DNA of 64,000 nt from Ophiura sarsii (GCA_035610835.1 CM069442.1:4624444-4688443), one strand, 5' to 3'; positions 9,281-23,270 are shown, counted from the first letter of the stretch. Notes: a model not told the origin generated them from the letters alone. Translations and numbers: made by a program.

Positions 9281-11573
9281 GTGATGTAAAAACACATCTG
9301 TGTTGATTTCCGACTTTTCCTGAGTAATGCTACCTTGCTAGTTGCTCCTGCGCCCGATACGAGCAACAATTGGATTTTTTTTGAAAAAAATTAAAAGTGA
9401 TGTAAAAACACATCTGTGTTGATTTCCGACTTTTCCTGAGCAATGCTACTTTGCTAGCTGCTCAGTGCTCACGATACGAGAACAATTGGATTTTTTTGAA
9501 AAATTTAAAAGTGATGTCAAAACACATCTGTGTTGATTCCCGACTTTTCCTGAGTAATGCTACCTTGCTAACTGCTCAATGCTCACGATACGAGAACAAT
9601 TGGATTTTTTTGAAAAATTTAAAAGTGATGTAAAAATACATCTGTGTTGATTTCCGACTTTTCCTGAGTAATGCTACCTTGCTAGTTGCACCTGCGCCCG
9701 ATACGAGCAACAATTGGATTTTTTTTGAAAAAAATTAAAAGTGATGTAAAAACACATCTGTGTTGATTTCCGACTTTTCCTGAGTAATGCTACCTTGCTA
9801 ACTGCTCAATGCTCACGATACGAGAACAATTGGATTTTTTTGAAAAATTTAAAAGTGATGTCAAAACACATCTGTGTTGATTTCCGACTTTTCCTGAGTA
9901 ATGCTACCTTGCTAACTGCTCAATGCTCACGATACGAGAACAATTGGATTTTTTTGAAAAATTTAAAAGTGATGTAAAAATACATCTGTGTTGATTTCCG
10001 ACTTTTCCTGAGTAATGCTACCTTGCTAGTTGCACCTGCGCCCGATACGAGCAACAATTGGATTTTTTTGAAAAAAGTTAAAAGTGATGTAAAAACACAT
10101 CTGTGTTGATTTCCGACTTTTCCTGAGTAATGCTACCTTGTTAACTGCTCAATGCTCCCGATACGAGAACAATTGGATTTTTTTGAAAAATTTAAAAGTG
10201 ATGTAAAAATACATCTGTGTTGATTTCCGACTGTTCCTGAGTAAATGCTACCTTGCTAGTTGCTCCTGCGCCCAATACGAGAACAATTTGATTTTTTTGA
10301 AAAATTTAAAAGTGATGTAAAAACACATCTGTGTTGATTTCCGACTTTTCCTGAGTAATGCTACCTTGCTAGTTGCTCCTGCGCCCGATACGAGCAACAA
10401 TTGGATTTTTTTTGAAAAAAATTAAAAGTGATGTAAAAACACATCTGTGTTGATTTCCGACTTTTCCTGAGCAATGCTACTTTGCTAGCTGCTCAGTGCT
10501 CACGATACGAGAACAATTGGATTTTTTTGACAAATTTAAAAGTGATGTCAAACACATCTGTGTTGATTTCCGACTTTTCCTGAGTAATGCTACCTTGCTA
10601 GTTGCACCTGCGCCCGATACGAGCAACAATTGGATTTTTTTGAAAAAAGTTAAAAGTGATGTAAAAACACATCTGTGTTGATTTCCGACTTTTCCTGAGT
10701 AATGCTACCTTGTTAACTGCTCAATGCTCCCGATACGAGAACAATTGGATTTTTTTGAAAAATTTAAAAGTTATGTAAAAACACATCTGTGTTGATTTCC
10801 GACTTTTCCTGAGTAATGCTACTTTGCTAGCTGGTCAATGCTCACGATACGAGAACAATTGGATTTTTTTGAAAAATTTAAAAGTGATGTAAAAACACAT
10901 CTGTGTTGATTTCCGACTTTTCCTGAGTAATGCTACCTTGCTAGCGGCTCAATGCTCACGATACGAGAACAATTGGATTTTTTTTGAAAAATTTAAAAGT
11001 GATGTAAAAACACATCTGTGTTGATTTCCGACTTTTCCTGAGTAATGCTACCTTGCTAGCGGCTCAATGCTCACGATACGAGAACAATTGGATTTTTTTT
11101 GAAAAATTTAAAAGTGATGTAAAAACACATCTGTGTTGATTTCCGACTTTTCCTGAGTAATGCTACCTTGCTAGTTGCTCCTGCGCCCAATACGATCAAC
11201 AATTGGATTTTTTTGAAAAATTTAAAAGTGATGTAAAAACACATCTGTGTTGATTTCCGAATTTTCCTGAGTAATGCAATCTTGCTAGTTGCTTCCCTGC
11301 GCCCGATACGAGAACAATTGGATTTTTTTGAAAAATTTAAAAGTGATGTAAAAATACATCTGTGTTGATTTCCGACTGTTCCTGAGTAAATGCTACCTTG
11401 CTAGTTGCTCCTGCGCCCAATACGAGAACAATTTGATTTTTTTGAAAAATTTAAAAGTGATGTAAAAACACATCTGTGTTGATTTCCGACTTTTCCTGAG
11501 TAATGCTACCTTGCTTAGTTGCTCCTGCGCCCGATACGAGCAACAATTGGATTTTTTTTGAAAAAAATTAAAA
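9281..11573 (+). repeat. Array segment, 20 monomers
   Basis: Monomer order: J K A B A A B D I J K B / D E F F G H I J. The left part follows 2175-2634 at an offset of 7106 bp, including GATTCCCGAC. The right part follows 2635-3552 at an offset of about 8021 bp. The segment is therefore the segment-1 order with eight monomers more. The K near 10.44-10.55 kb has two private changes, GACAAATTT and a one-base loss in GTCAAACAC. Confidence 0.83.
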
Positions 11574-14500
11574 GTGATGTAAAAACACATCTGTGTTGAT
11601 TTCCGACTTTTCCTGAGCAATGCTACTTTGCTAGCTGCTCAGTGCTCACGATACGAGAACAATTGGATTTTTTTGAAAAATTTAAAAGTGATGTCAAAAC
11701 ACATCTGTGTTGATTTCCGACTTTTCCTGAGTAATGCTACCTTGCTAACTGCTCAATGCTCACGATACGAGAACAATTGGATTTTTTTGAAAAATTTAAA
11801 AGTGATGTAAAAATACATCTGTGTTGATTTCCGACTTTTCCTGAGTAATGCTACCTTGCTAGTTGCACCTGCGCCCGATACGAGCAACAATTGGATTTTT
11901 TTTGAAAAAAATTAAAAGTGATGTAAAAACACATCTGTGTTGATTTCCGACTTTTCCTGAGTAATGCTACTTTGCTAGCTGCTCAGTGCTCACGATACGA
12001 GAACAATTGGATTTTTTTGAAAAATTTAAAAGTGATGTCAAAACACATCTGTGTTGATTTCCGACTTTTCCTGAGTAATGCTACCTTGCTAACTGCTCAA
12101 TGCTCACGATACGAGAACAATTGGATTTTTTTGAAAAATTTAAAAGTGATGTCAAAACACATCTGTGTTGATTTCCGACTTTTCCTGAGTAATGCTACCT
12201 TGCTAACTGCTCAATGCTCACGATACGAGAACAATTGGATTTTTTTGAAAAATTTAAAAGTGATGTAAAAATACATCTGTGTTGATTTCCGACTTTTCCT
12301 GAGTAATGCTACCTTGCTAGTTGCACCTGCGCCCGATACGAGCAACAATTGGATTTTTTTGAAAAAAGTTAAAAGTGATGTAAAAACACATCTGTGTTGA
12401 TTTCCGACTTTTCCTGAGTAATGCTACTTTGCTAGCTGCTCAGTGCTCACGATACGAGAACAATTGGATTTTTTTAAAAAATTTAAAAGTGATGTCAAAA
12501 CACATCTGTGTTGATTTCCGACTTTTCCTGAGTAATGCTACCTTGCTAACTGCTCAATGCTCACGATACGAGAACAATTGGATTTTTTTGAAAAATTTAA
12601 AAGTGATGTAAAAACACATCTGTGTTGATTTCCGACTGTTCCTGAGTAAATGCTACCTTGCTAGTTGCTCCTGCGCCCAATACGAGAACAATTTGATTTT
12701 TTTGAAAAATTTAAAAGTGATGTAAAAACACATCTGTGTTGATTTCCGACTTTTCCTGAGTAATGCTACCTTGCTAGTTGCTCCTGCGCCCGATACGAGC
12801 AACAATTGGATTTTTTTTGAAAAAAATTAAAAGTGATGTAAAAACACATCTGTGTTGATTTCCGACTTTTCCTGAGTAATGCTACTTTGCTAGCTGCTCA
12901 GTGCTCACGATACGAGAACAATTGGATTTTTTTGAAAAATTTAAAAGTGATGTCAAAACACATCTGTGTTGATTCCCGACTTTTCCTGAGTAATGCTACC
13001 TTGCTAACTGCTCAATGCTCACGATACGAGAACAATTGGATTTTTTTAAGAATTTAAAAGTGATGTAAAAATACATCTGTGTTGATTTCCGACTTTTCCT
13101 GAGTAATGCTACCTTGCTAGTTGCACCTGCGCCCGATACGAGCAACAATTGGATTTTTTTTGAAAAAAATTAAAAGTGATGTAAAAACACATCTGTGTTG
13201 ATTTCCGACTTTTCCTGAGTAATGCTACCTTGCTAACTGCTCAATGCTCACGATACGAGAACAATTGGATTTTTTTGAAAAATTTGAAAGTGATGTCAAA
13301 ACACATCTGTGTTGATTTCCGACTTTTCCTGAGTAATGCTACCTTGCTAACTGCTCAATGCTCACGATACGAGAACAATTGGATTTTTTTGAAAAATTTA
13401 AAAGTGATGTAAAAATACATCTGTGTTGATTTCCGACTTTTCCTGAGTAATGCTACCTTGCTAGTTGCACCTGCGCCCGATACGAGCAACAATTGGATTT
13501 TTTTTGAAAAAAATTAAAAGTGATGTAAAAACACATCTGTGTTGATTTCCGACTTTTCCTGAGCATTGCTACTTTGCTAGCTGCTCAGTGCTCACGATAC
13601 GAGAACAATTGGATTTTTTTGAAAAATTTAAAAGTGATGTCAAAACACATCTGTGTTGATTTCCGACTTTTCCTGAGTAATGCTACCTTGCTAGTTGCAC
13701 CTGCGCCCGATACGAGCAACAATTGGATTTTTTTGAAAAAAGTTAAAAGTGATGTAAAAACACATCTGTGTTGATTTCCGACTTTTCCTGAGTAATGCTA
13801 CCTTGTTAACTGCTCAATGCTCCCGATACGAGAACAATTGGATTTTTTTGAAAAATTTAAAAGTTATGTAAAAACACATCTGTGTTGATTTCCGACTTTT
13901 CCTGAGTAATGCTACTTTGCTAGCTGGTCAATGCTCACGATACGAGAACAATTGGATTTTTTTGAAAAATTTAAAAGTGATGTAAAAACACATCTGTGTT
14001 GATTTCCGACTTTTCCTGAGTAATGCTACCTTGCTAGCGGCTCAATGCTCACGATACGAGAACAATTGGATTTTTTTTGAAAAATTTAAAAGTGATGTAA
14101 AAACACATCTGTGTTGATTTCCGACTTTTCCTGAGTAATGCTACCTTGCTAGCGGCTCAATGCTCACGATACGAGAACAATTGGATTTTTTTTGAAAAAT
14201 TTAAAAGTGATGTAAAAACACATCTGTGTTGATTTCCGACTTTTCCTGAGTAATGCTACCTTGCTAGTTGCTCCTGCGCCCAATACGATCAACAATTGGA
14301 TTTTTTTGAAAAATTTAAAAGTGATGTAAAAACACATCTGTGTTGATTTCCGAATTTTCCTGAGTAATGCAATCTTGCTAGTTGCTTCCCTGCGCCCGAT
14401 ACGAGAACAATTGGATTTTTTTGAAAAATTTAAAAGTGATGTAAAAATACATCTGTGTTGATTTCCGACTGTTCCTGAGTAAATGCTACCTTGCTAGTTG

Positions 14501-14666
14501 CTCCTGCGCCCAATACGAGAACAATTTGATTTTTTTGAAAAATTTAAAAGTGATGTAAAAACACATCTGTGTTGATTTCCGACTTTTCCTGAGTAATGCT
14601 ACCTTGCTTAGTTGCTCCTGCGCCCGATACGAGCAACAATTGGATTTTTTTTGAAAAAAATTAAAA
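11574..14666 (+). repeat. 27-monomer HOR, variant composition (3093 bp)
   Basis: Monomer order: K A B C A A B C A I J C A B A A B K / B D E F F G H I J. It is as long as the next HOR in monomers but internally permuted. C A A B C A I replaces C Ax D I in the left half, and B-K directly joins where the next copy has B D I J K. Private marks are TTTTTTTAAGAATTT near 13045 and AATTTGAAAG near 13285; the latter recurs near 30881. Confidence 0.84.
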
Positions 14667-17600
14667 GTGATGTAAAAACACATCTGTGTTGATTTCCGAC
14701 TTTTCCTGAGCAATGCTACTTTGCTAGCTGCTCAGTGCTCACGATACGAGAACAATTGGATTTTTTTGAAAAATTTAAAAGTGATGTCAAAACACATCTG
14801 TGTTGATTTCCGACTTTTCCTGAGTAATGCTACCTTGCTAACTGCTCAATGCTCACGATACGAGAACAATTGGATTTTTTTGAAAAATTTAAAAGTGATG
14901 TAAAAATACATCTGTGTTGATTTCCGACTTTTCCTGAGTAATGCTACCTTGCTAGTTGCACCTGCGCCCGATACGAGCAACAATTGGATTTTTTTTGAAA
15001 AAAATTAAAAGTGATGTAAAAACACATCTGTGTTGATTTCCGACTTTTCCTGAGTAATGCTACTTTGCTAGCTGCTCAGTGCTCACGATACGAGAACAAT
15101 TGGATTTTTTTGAAAAATTTAAAAGTGATGTCAAAACACATCTGTGTTGATTTCCGACTTTTCCTGAGTAATGCTACCTTGCTAACTGCTCAATGCTCAC
15201 GATACGAGCAACAATTGGATTTTTTTGAAAAAATTTAAAAGTGATGTCAAAACACATCTGTGTTGATTTCCGACTTTTCCTGAGTAATGCTACCTTGTTA
15301 ACTGCTCAATGCTCCCGATACGAGAACAATTGGATTTTTTTGAAAAATTTAAAAGTGATGTAAAAACACATCTGTGTTGATTTCCGACTGTTCCTGAGTA
15401 AATGCTACCTTGCTAGTTGCTCCTGCGCCCAATACGAGAACAATTTGATTTTTTTGAAAAATTTAAAAGTGATGTAAAAACACATCTGTGTTGATTTCCG
15501 ACTTTTCCTGAGTAATGCTACCTTGCTAGTTGCTCCTGCGCCCGATACGAGCAACAATTGGATTTTTTTTGAAAAAAATTAAAAGTGATGTAAAAACACA
15601 TCTGTGTTGATTTCCGACTTTTCCTGAGTAATGCTACTTTGCTAGCTGCTCAGTGCTCACGATACGAGAACAATTGGATTTTTTTGAAAAATTTAAAAGT
15701 GATGTCAAAACACATCTGTGTTGATTCCCGACTTTTCCTGAGTAATGCTACCTTGCTAACTGCTCAATGCTCACGATACGAGAACAATTGGATTTTTTTG
15801 AAAAATTTAAAAGTGATGTAAAAATACATCTGTGTTGATTTCCGACTTTTCCTGAGTAATGCTACCTTGCTAGTTGCACCTGCGCCCGATACGAGCAACA
15901 ATTGGATTTTTTTTGAAAAAAATTAAAAGTGATGTAAAAACACATCTGTGTTGATTTCCGACTTTTCCTGAGTAATGCTACCTTGCTAACTGCTCAATGC
16001 TCACGATACGAGAACAATTGGATTTTTTTGAAAAATTTAAAAGTGATGTCAAAACACATCTGTGTTGATTTCCGACTTTTCCTGAGTAATGCTACCTTGC
16101 TAACTGCTCAATGCTCACGATACGAGAACAATTGGATTTTTTTGAAAAATTTAAAAGTGATGTAAAAATACATCTGTGTTGATTTCCGACTTTTCCTGAG
16201 TAATGCTACCTTGCTAGTTGCACCTGCGCCCGATACGAGCAACAATTGGATTTTTTTGAAAAAAGTTAAAAGTGATGTAAAAACACATCTGTGTTGATTT
16301 CCGACTTTTCCTGAGTAATGCTACCTTGTTAACTGCTCAATGCTCCCGATACGAGAACAATTGGATTTTTTTGAAAAATTTAAAAGTGATGTAAAAATAC
16401 ATCTGTGTTGATTTCCGACTGTTCCTGAGTAAATGCTACCTTGCTAGTTGCTCCTGCGCCCAATACGAGAACAATTTGATTTTTTTGAAAAATTTAAAAG
16501 TGATGTAAAAACACATCTGTGTTGATTTCCGACTTTTCCTGAGTAATGCTACCTTGCTAGTTGCTCCTGCGCCCGATACGAGCAACAATTGGATTTTTTT
16601 TGAAAAAAATTAAAAGTGATGTAAAAACACATCTGTGTTGATTTCCGACTTTTCCTGAGCATTGCTACTTTGCTAGCTGCTCAGTGCTCACGATACGAGA
16701 ACAATTGGATTTTTTTGAAAAATTTAAAAGTGATGTCAAAACACATCTGTGTTGATTTCCGACTTTTCCTGAGTAATGCTACCTTGCTAGTTGCACCTGC
16801 GCCCGATACGAGCAACAATTGGATTTTTTTGAAAAAAGTTAAAAGTGATGTAAAAACACATCTGTGTTGATTTCCGACTTTTCCTGAGTAATGCTACCTT
16901 GTTAACTGCTCAATGCTCCCGATACGAGAACAATTGGATTTTTTTGAAAAATTTAAAAGTTATGTAAAAACACATCTGTGTTGATTTCCGACTTTTCCTG
17001 AGTAATGCTACTTTGCTAGCTGGTCAATGCTCACGATACGAGAACAATTGGATTTTTTTGAAAAATTTAAAAGTGATGTAAAAACACATCTGTGTTGATT
17101 TCCGACTTTTCCTGAGTAATGCTACCTTGCTAGCGGCTCAATGCTCACGATACGAGAACAATTGGATTTTTTTTGAAAAATTTAAAAGTGATGTAAAAAC
17201 ACATCTGTGTTGATTTCCGACTTTTCCTGAGTAATGCTACCTTGCTAGCGGCTCAATGCTCACGATACGAGAACAATTGGATTTTTTTTGAAAAATTTAA
17301 AAGTGATGTAAAAACACATCTGTGTTGATTTCCGACTTTTCCTGAGTAATGCTACCTTGCTAGTTGCTCCTGCGCCCAATACGATCAACAATTGGATTTT
17401 TTTGAAAAATTTAAAAGTGATGTAAAAACACATCTGTGTTGATTTCCGAATTTTCCTGAGTAATGCAATCTTGCTAGTTGCTTCCCTGCGCCCGATACGA
17501 GAACAATTGGATTTTTTTGAAAAATTTAAAAGTGATGTAAAAATACATCTGTGTTGATTTCCGACTGTTCCTGAGTAAATGCTACCTTGCTAGTTGCTCC

Positions 17601-17762
17601 TGCGCCCAATACGAGAACAATTTGATTTTTTTGAAAAATTTAAAAGTGATGTAAAAACACATCTGTGTTGATTTCCGACTTTTCCTGAGTAATGCTACCT
17701 TGCTTAGTTGCTCCTGCGCCCGATACGAGCAACAATTGGATTTTTTTTGAAAAAAATTAAAA
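14667..17762 (+). repeat. 27-monomer HOR, copy a (3096 bp)
   Basis: Monomer order: K A B C Ax D I J C A B A A B D I J K / B D E F F G H I J. The same 27 monomers in the same order recur at 32606-35701, 17,939 bp away. Shared rare marks include GATTCCCGAC and GAGCATTGC. The HOR ends where a K with one A missing begins (17763). Confidence 0.9.
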
Positions 17763-19138
17763 GTGATGTAAAACACATCTGTGTTGATTTCCGACTTTTC
17801 CTGAGCAATGCTACTTTGCTAGCTGCTCAGTGCTCACGATACGAGAACAATTGGATTTTTTTGAAAAATTTAAAAGTGATGTCAAAACACATCTGTGTTG
17901 ATTTCCGACTTTTCCTGAGTAATGCTACCTTGCTAACTGCTCAATGCTCACGATACGAGAACAATTGGATTTTTTTGAAAAATTTAAAAGTGATGTAAAA
18001 ATACATCTGTGTTGATTTCCGACTTTTCCTGAGTAATGCTACCTTGCTAGTTGCACCTGCGCCCGATACGAGCAACAATTGGATTTTTTTTGAAAAAAAT
18101 TAAAAGTGATGTAAAAACACATCTGTGTTGATTTCCGACTTTTCCTGAGTAATGCTACTTTGCTAGCTGCTCAGTGCTCACGATACGAGAACAATTGGAT
18201 TTTTTTGAAAAATTTAAAAGTGATGTCAAAACACATCTGTGTTGATTTCCGACTTTTCCTGAGTAATGCTACCTTGCTAACTGCTCAATGCTCACGATAC
18301 GAGCAACAATTGGATTTTTTTGAAAAAAGTTAAAAGTGATGTAAAAACACATCTGTGTTGATTTCCGACTTTTCCTGAGTAATGCTACCTTGTTAACTGC
18401 TCAATGCTCCCGATACGAGAACAATTGGATTTTTTTGAAAAATTTAAAAGTTATGTAAAAACACATCTGTGTTGATTTCCGACTTTTCCTGAGTAATGCT
18501 ACTTTGCTAGCTGGTCAATGCTCACGATACGAGAACAATTGGATTTTTTTGAAAAATTTAAAAGTGATGTAAAAACACATCTGTGTTGATTTCCGACTTT
18601 TCCTGAGTAATGCTACCTTGCTAGCGGCTCAATGCTCACGATACGAGAACAATTGGATTTTTTTTGAAAAATTTAAAAGTGATGTAAAAACACATCTGTG
18701 TTGATTTCCGACTTTTCCTGAGTAATGCTACCTTGCTAGTTGCTCCTGCGCCCAATACGATCAACAATTGGATTTTTTTGAAAAATTTAAAAGTGATGTA
18801 AAAACACATCTGTGTTGATTTCCGAATTTTCCTGAGTAATGCAATCTTGCTAGTTGCTTCCCTGCGCCCGATACGAGAACAATTGGATTTTTTTGAAAAA
18901 TTTAAAAGTGATGTAAAAATACATCTGTGTTGATTTCCGACTGTTCCTGAGTAAATGCTACCTTGCTAGTTGCTCCTGCGCCCAATACGAGAACAATTTG
19001 ATTTTTTTGAAAAATTTAAAAGTGATGTAAAAACACATCTGTGTTGATTTCCGACTTTTCCTAAGTAATGCTACCTTGCTTAGTTGCTCCTGCGCCCGAT
19101 ACGAGCAACAATTGGATTTTTTTTGAAAAAAATTAAAA
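17763..19138 (+). repeat. 12-monomer HOR (1376 bp)
   Basis: Monomer order: K A B C Ax D E F G H I J. The J carries CTTTTCCTAAGTAATGC near 19060, a change shared with J near 37003 and 39868. The same 12-mer is found at 35702-37080 and 38570-39946. Confidence 0.88.
18220..18335 (+). repeat. Hybrid monomer Ax (A head, B tail, 116 bp)
   Basis: The unit begins and continues as A (GATGTCAAAAC, GCTAACTGCTCAATGCTCAC), then switches at GATACGAG to CGAGCAAC, T7 and GAAAAAAGTTAAAA, which is the B tail. The switch lies within sequence shared by A and B, as expected for unequal exchange between monomers. It recurs at fixed HOR positions, near 21170, 36245, 39110, 42090, 48617, 52045, 53765, 57660 and 59950. 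It therefore arose once and was then amplified. A related version with GAAAAAATTTAAAA is near 15208 and 33148. Confidence 0.85.
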
Positions 19139-22116
19139 GTGATGTAAAAACACATCTGTGTTGATTTCCGACTTTTCCTGAGCAATGCTACTTTGCTAGC
19201 TGCTCAGTGCTCACGATACGAGAACAATTGGATTTTTTTGAAAAATTTAAAAGTGATGTCAAAACACATCTGTGTTGATTTCCGACTTTTCCTGAGTAAT
19301 GCTACCTTGCTAGTTGCACCTGCGCCCGATACGAGCAACAATTGGATTTTTTTGAAAAAAGTTAAAAGTGATGTAAAAACACATCTGTGTTGATTTCCGA
19401 CTTTTCCTGAGTAATGCTACTTTGCTAGCTGCTCAGTGCTCACGATACGAGAACAATTGGATTTTTTTGAAAAATTTAAAAGTGATGTCAAAACACATCT
19501 GTGTTGATTTCCGACTTTTCCTGAGTAATGCTACCTTGCTAACTGCTCAATGCTCACGATACGAGAACAATTGGATTTTTTTGAAAAATTTAAAAGTGAT
19601 GTCAAAACACATCTGTGTTGATTTCCGACTTTTCCTGAGTAATGCTACCTTGCTAACTGCTCAATGCTCACGATACGAGAACAATTGGATTTTTTTGAAA
19701 AATTTAAAAGTGATGTAAAAATACATCTGTGTTGATTTCCGACTTTTCCTGAGTAATGCTACCTTGCTAGTTGCACCTGCGCCCGATACGAGCAACAATT
19801 GGATTTTTTTGAAAAAAGTTAAAAGTGATGTAAAAACACATCTGTGTTGATTTCCGACTTTTCCTGAGTAATGCTACCTTGTTAACTGCTCAATGCTCCC
19901 GATACGAGAACAATTGGATTTTTTTGAAAAATTTAAAAGTTATGTAAAAACACATCTGTGTTGATTTCCGACTTTTCCTGAGTAATGCTACTTTGCTATC
20001 TGGTCAATGCTCACGATACGAGAACAATTGGATTTTTTTGAAAAATTTAAAAGTGATGTAAAAACACATCTGTGTTGATTTCCGACTTTTCCTGAGTAAT
20101 GCTACCTTGCTAGCGGCTCAATGCTCACGATACGAGAACAATTGGATTTTTTTTTTAAATTTAAAAGTGATGTAAAAACACATCTGTGTTGATTTCCGAC
20201 TTTTCCTGAGTAATGCTACCTTGCTAGTTGCTCCTGCGCCCAATACGATCAACAATTGGATTTTTTTGAAAAATTTAAAAGTGATGTAAAAACACATTTG
20301 TGTTGATTTCCGAATTTTCCTGAGTAATGCAATCTTGCTAGTTGCTTCCCTGCGCCCGATACGAGAACAATTGGATTTTTTTGAAAAATTTAAAAGTGAT
20401 GTAAAAATACATCTGTGTTGATTTCCGACTGTTCCTGAGTAAATGCTACCTTGCTAGTTGCTCCTGCGCCCAATACGAGAACAATTTGATTTTTTTGAAA
20501 AATTTAAAAGTGATGTAAAAACACATCTGTGTTGATTTCCACTTTTCCTGAGTAATGCTACCTTGCTAGTTGCTCCTGCGCCCGATACGAGCAACAATTG
20601 GATTTTTTTTGAAAAAAATTAAAAGTGATGTAAAAACACATCTGTGTTGATTTCCGACTTTTCCTGAGCAATGCTACTTTGCTAGCTGCACCTGCGCCCG
20701 ATACGAGCAACAATTGGATTTTTTTTGAAAAAAATTAAAAGTGATGTAAAAACACATCTGTGTTGATTTCCGACTTTTCCTGAGTAATGCTACTTTGCTA
20801 GCTGCTCAGTGCTCACGATACGAGAACAATTGGATTTTTTTGAAAAATTTAAAAGTGATGTCAAAACACATCTGTGTTGATTTCCGACTTTTCCTGAGTA
20901 ATGCTACCTTGCTAACTGCTCAATGCTCACGATACGAGAACAATTGGATTTTTTTGAAAAATTTAAAAGTGATGTAAAAACACATCTGTGTTGATTTCCG
21001 ACTGTTCCTGAGTAAATGCTACCTTGCTAGTTGCTCCTGCGCCCAATACGAGAACAATTTGATTTTTTTGAAAAATTTAAAAGTGATGTCAAAACACATC
21101 TGTGTTGATTTCCGACTTTTCCTGAGTAATGCTACCTTGCTAACTGCTCAATGCTCACGATACGAGCAACAATTGGATTTTTTTGAAAAAAGTTAAAAGT
21201 GATGTAAAAACACATCTGTGTTGATTTCCGACTTTTCCTGAGTAATGCTACCTTGTTAACTGCTCAATGCTCCCGATACGAGAACAATTGGATTTTTTTG
21301 AAAAATTTAAAAGTTATGTAAAAACACATCTGTGTTGATTTCCGACTTTTCCTGAGTAATGCTACTTTGCTAGCTGGTCAATGCTCACGATACGAGAACA
21401 ATTGGATTTTTTTGAAAAATTTAAAAGTGATGTAAAAACACATCTGTGTTGATTTCCGACTTTTCCTGAGTAATGCTACCTTGCTAGCGGCTCAATGCTC
21501 ACGATACGAGAACAATTGGATTTTTTTTGAAAAATTTAAAAGTGATGTAAAAACACATCTGTGTTGATTTCCGACTTTTCCTGAGTAATGCTACCTTGCT
21601 AGCGGCTCAATGCTCACGATACGAGAACAATTGGATTTTTTTTGAAAAATTTAAAAGTGATGTAAAAACACATCTGTGTTGATTTCCGACTTTTCCTGAG
21701 TAATGCTACCTTGCTAGTTGCTCCTGCGCCCAATACGATCAACAATTGGATTTTTTTGAAAAATTTAAAAGTGATGTAAAAACACATCTGTGTTGATTTC
21801 CGAATTTTCCTGAGTAATGCAATCTTGCTAGTTGCTTCCCTGCGCCCGATACGAGAACAATTGGATTTTTTTGAAAAATTTAAAAGTGATGTAAAAATAC
21901 ATCTGTGTTGATTTCCGACTGTTCCTGAGTAAATGCTACCTTGCTAGTTGCTCCTGCGCCCAATACGAGAACAATTTGATTTTTTTGAAAAATTTAAAAG
22001 TGATGTAAAAACACATCTGTGTTGATTTCCGACTTTTCCTGAGTAATGCTACCTTGCTTAGTTGCTCCTGCGCCCGATACGAGCAACAATTGGATTTTTT
22101 TTGAAAAAAATTAAAA
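19139..22116 (+). repeat. 26-monomer HOR with a hybrid unit (2978 bp)
   Basis: Monomer order: K B C A A B D E F G H I J / K-B hybrid C A I Ax D E F F G H I J. It corresponds to the 27-mer at 39947-43039, with one monomer lost through fusion of K and B at 20625-20740. The F near 20146 has T10. Confidence 0.86.
20625..20740 (+). repeat. K/B hybrid monomer from unequal exchange
   Basis: The unit starts as K (GAGCAATGCTACTTTGC) and changes after GCTAGCTGC to ACCTGCGCCC, CGAGCAAC and the T8 B tail. The matching site near 41.5 kb has complete K and B units. The 114-bp difference between intact and hybrid, plus one T in F, accounts for 3093 versus 2978 bp. It looks like a deletion of exactly one period by recombination in the shared GCTAG-TTGC region. 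Confidence 0.85.
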
Positions 22117-22897
22117 GTGATGTAAAAACACATCTGTGTTGATTTCCGACTTTTCCTGAGCAATGCTACTTTGCTAGCTGCTCAGTGCTCACGATACGAG
22201 AACAATTGGATTTTTTTGAAAAATTTAAAAGTGATGTCAAAACACATCTGTGTTGATTTCCGACTTTTCCTGAGTAATGCTACCTTGCTAGTTGCACCTG
22301 CGCCCGATACGAGCAACAATTGGATTTTTTTTGAAAAAAATTAAAAGTGATGTAAAAACACATCTGTGTTGATTTCCGACTTTTCCTGAGTAATGCTACT
22401 TTGCTAGCTGCTCAGTGCTCACGATACGAGAACAATTGGATTTTTTTGAAAAATTTAAAAGTGATGTCAAAACACATCTGTGTTGATTTCCGACTTTTCC
22501 TGAGTAATGCTACCTTGCTAGTTGCACCTGCGCCCGATACGAGCAACAATTGGATTTTTTTGAAAAAAGTTAAAAGTGATGTAAAAACACATCTGTGTTG
22601 ATTTCCGACTTTTCCTGAGTAATGCTACCTTGTTAACTGCTCAATGCTCCCGATACGAGAACAATTGGATTTTTTTGAAAAATTTAAAAGTTATGTAAAA
22701 ACACATCTGTGTTGATTTCCGACTTTTCCTGAGTAATGCTACTTTGCTATCTGGTCAATGCTCACGATACGAGAACAATTGGATTTTTTTGAAAAATTTA
22801 AAAGTGATGTAAAAACACATCTGTGTTGATTTCCGACTTTTCCTGAGTAATGCTACCTTGCTAGCGGCTCAATGCTCACGATACGAGAACAATTGGA

Positions 22898-22909
22898 TTT
22901 TTTTTTTTT
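22898..22909 (+). repeat. Poly-T-expanded F subtype (T12 example)
   Basis: In this F the normal T8 GAAAAATTT has become T12 AAATTT: the GA is gone and the T run is longer. Similar F units show T10 near 20146, 49428 and 61569. They show T11 near 26565, 29378, 40954, 44049, 47254, 50686 and 55611, and T12 near 25076 and 63401. The tract length varies among otherwise like copies, as expected of a mononucleotide slippage site; it is also the place most prone to sequencing error. Confidence 0.8.
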
Positions 22910-23034
22910 AAATTTAAAAGTGATGTAAAAACACATCTGTGTTGATTTCCGACTTTTCCTGAGTAATGCTACCTTGCTAGTTGCTCCTGCGCCCAATACG
23001 ATCAACAATTGGATTTTTTTGAAAAATTTAAAAG

Positions 23035-23270
23035 TGATGTAAAAACACATTTGTGTTGATTTCCGAATTTTCCTGAGTAATGCAATCTTGCTAGTTGCTT
23101 CCCTGCGCCCGATACGAGAACAATTGGATTTTTTTGAAAAATTTAAAAGTGATGTAAAAACACATCTGTGTTGATTTCCGACTTTTCCTGAGTAATGCTA
23201 CCTTGCTAGTTGCTCCTGCGCCCAATACGATCAACAATTGGATTTTTTTGAAAAATTTAAAAGTGATGTA
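23035..23270 (+). repeat. Local duplication of the G-H dimer
   Basis: G-H occurs twice in a row here: CGATCAAC near 23000 recurs 229 bp later near 23229. The sister segment around 25.1 kb has only one G-H. This is an exact two-monomer gain. Confidence 0.82.

Noticed and set aside
10530..10560. GACAAATTT and GTCAAACAC changes as a functional site
   Set aside because: They are single-copy small changes in one K unit, as expected from drift or sequencing error. GACAAATTT also appears once in F near 2966.
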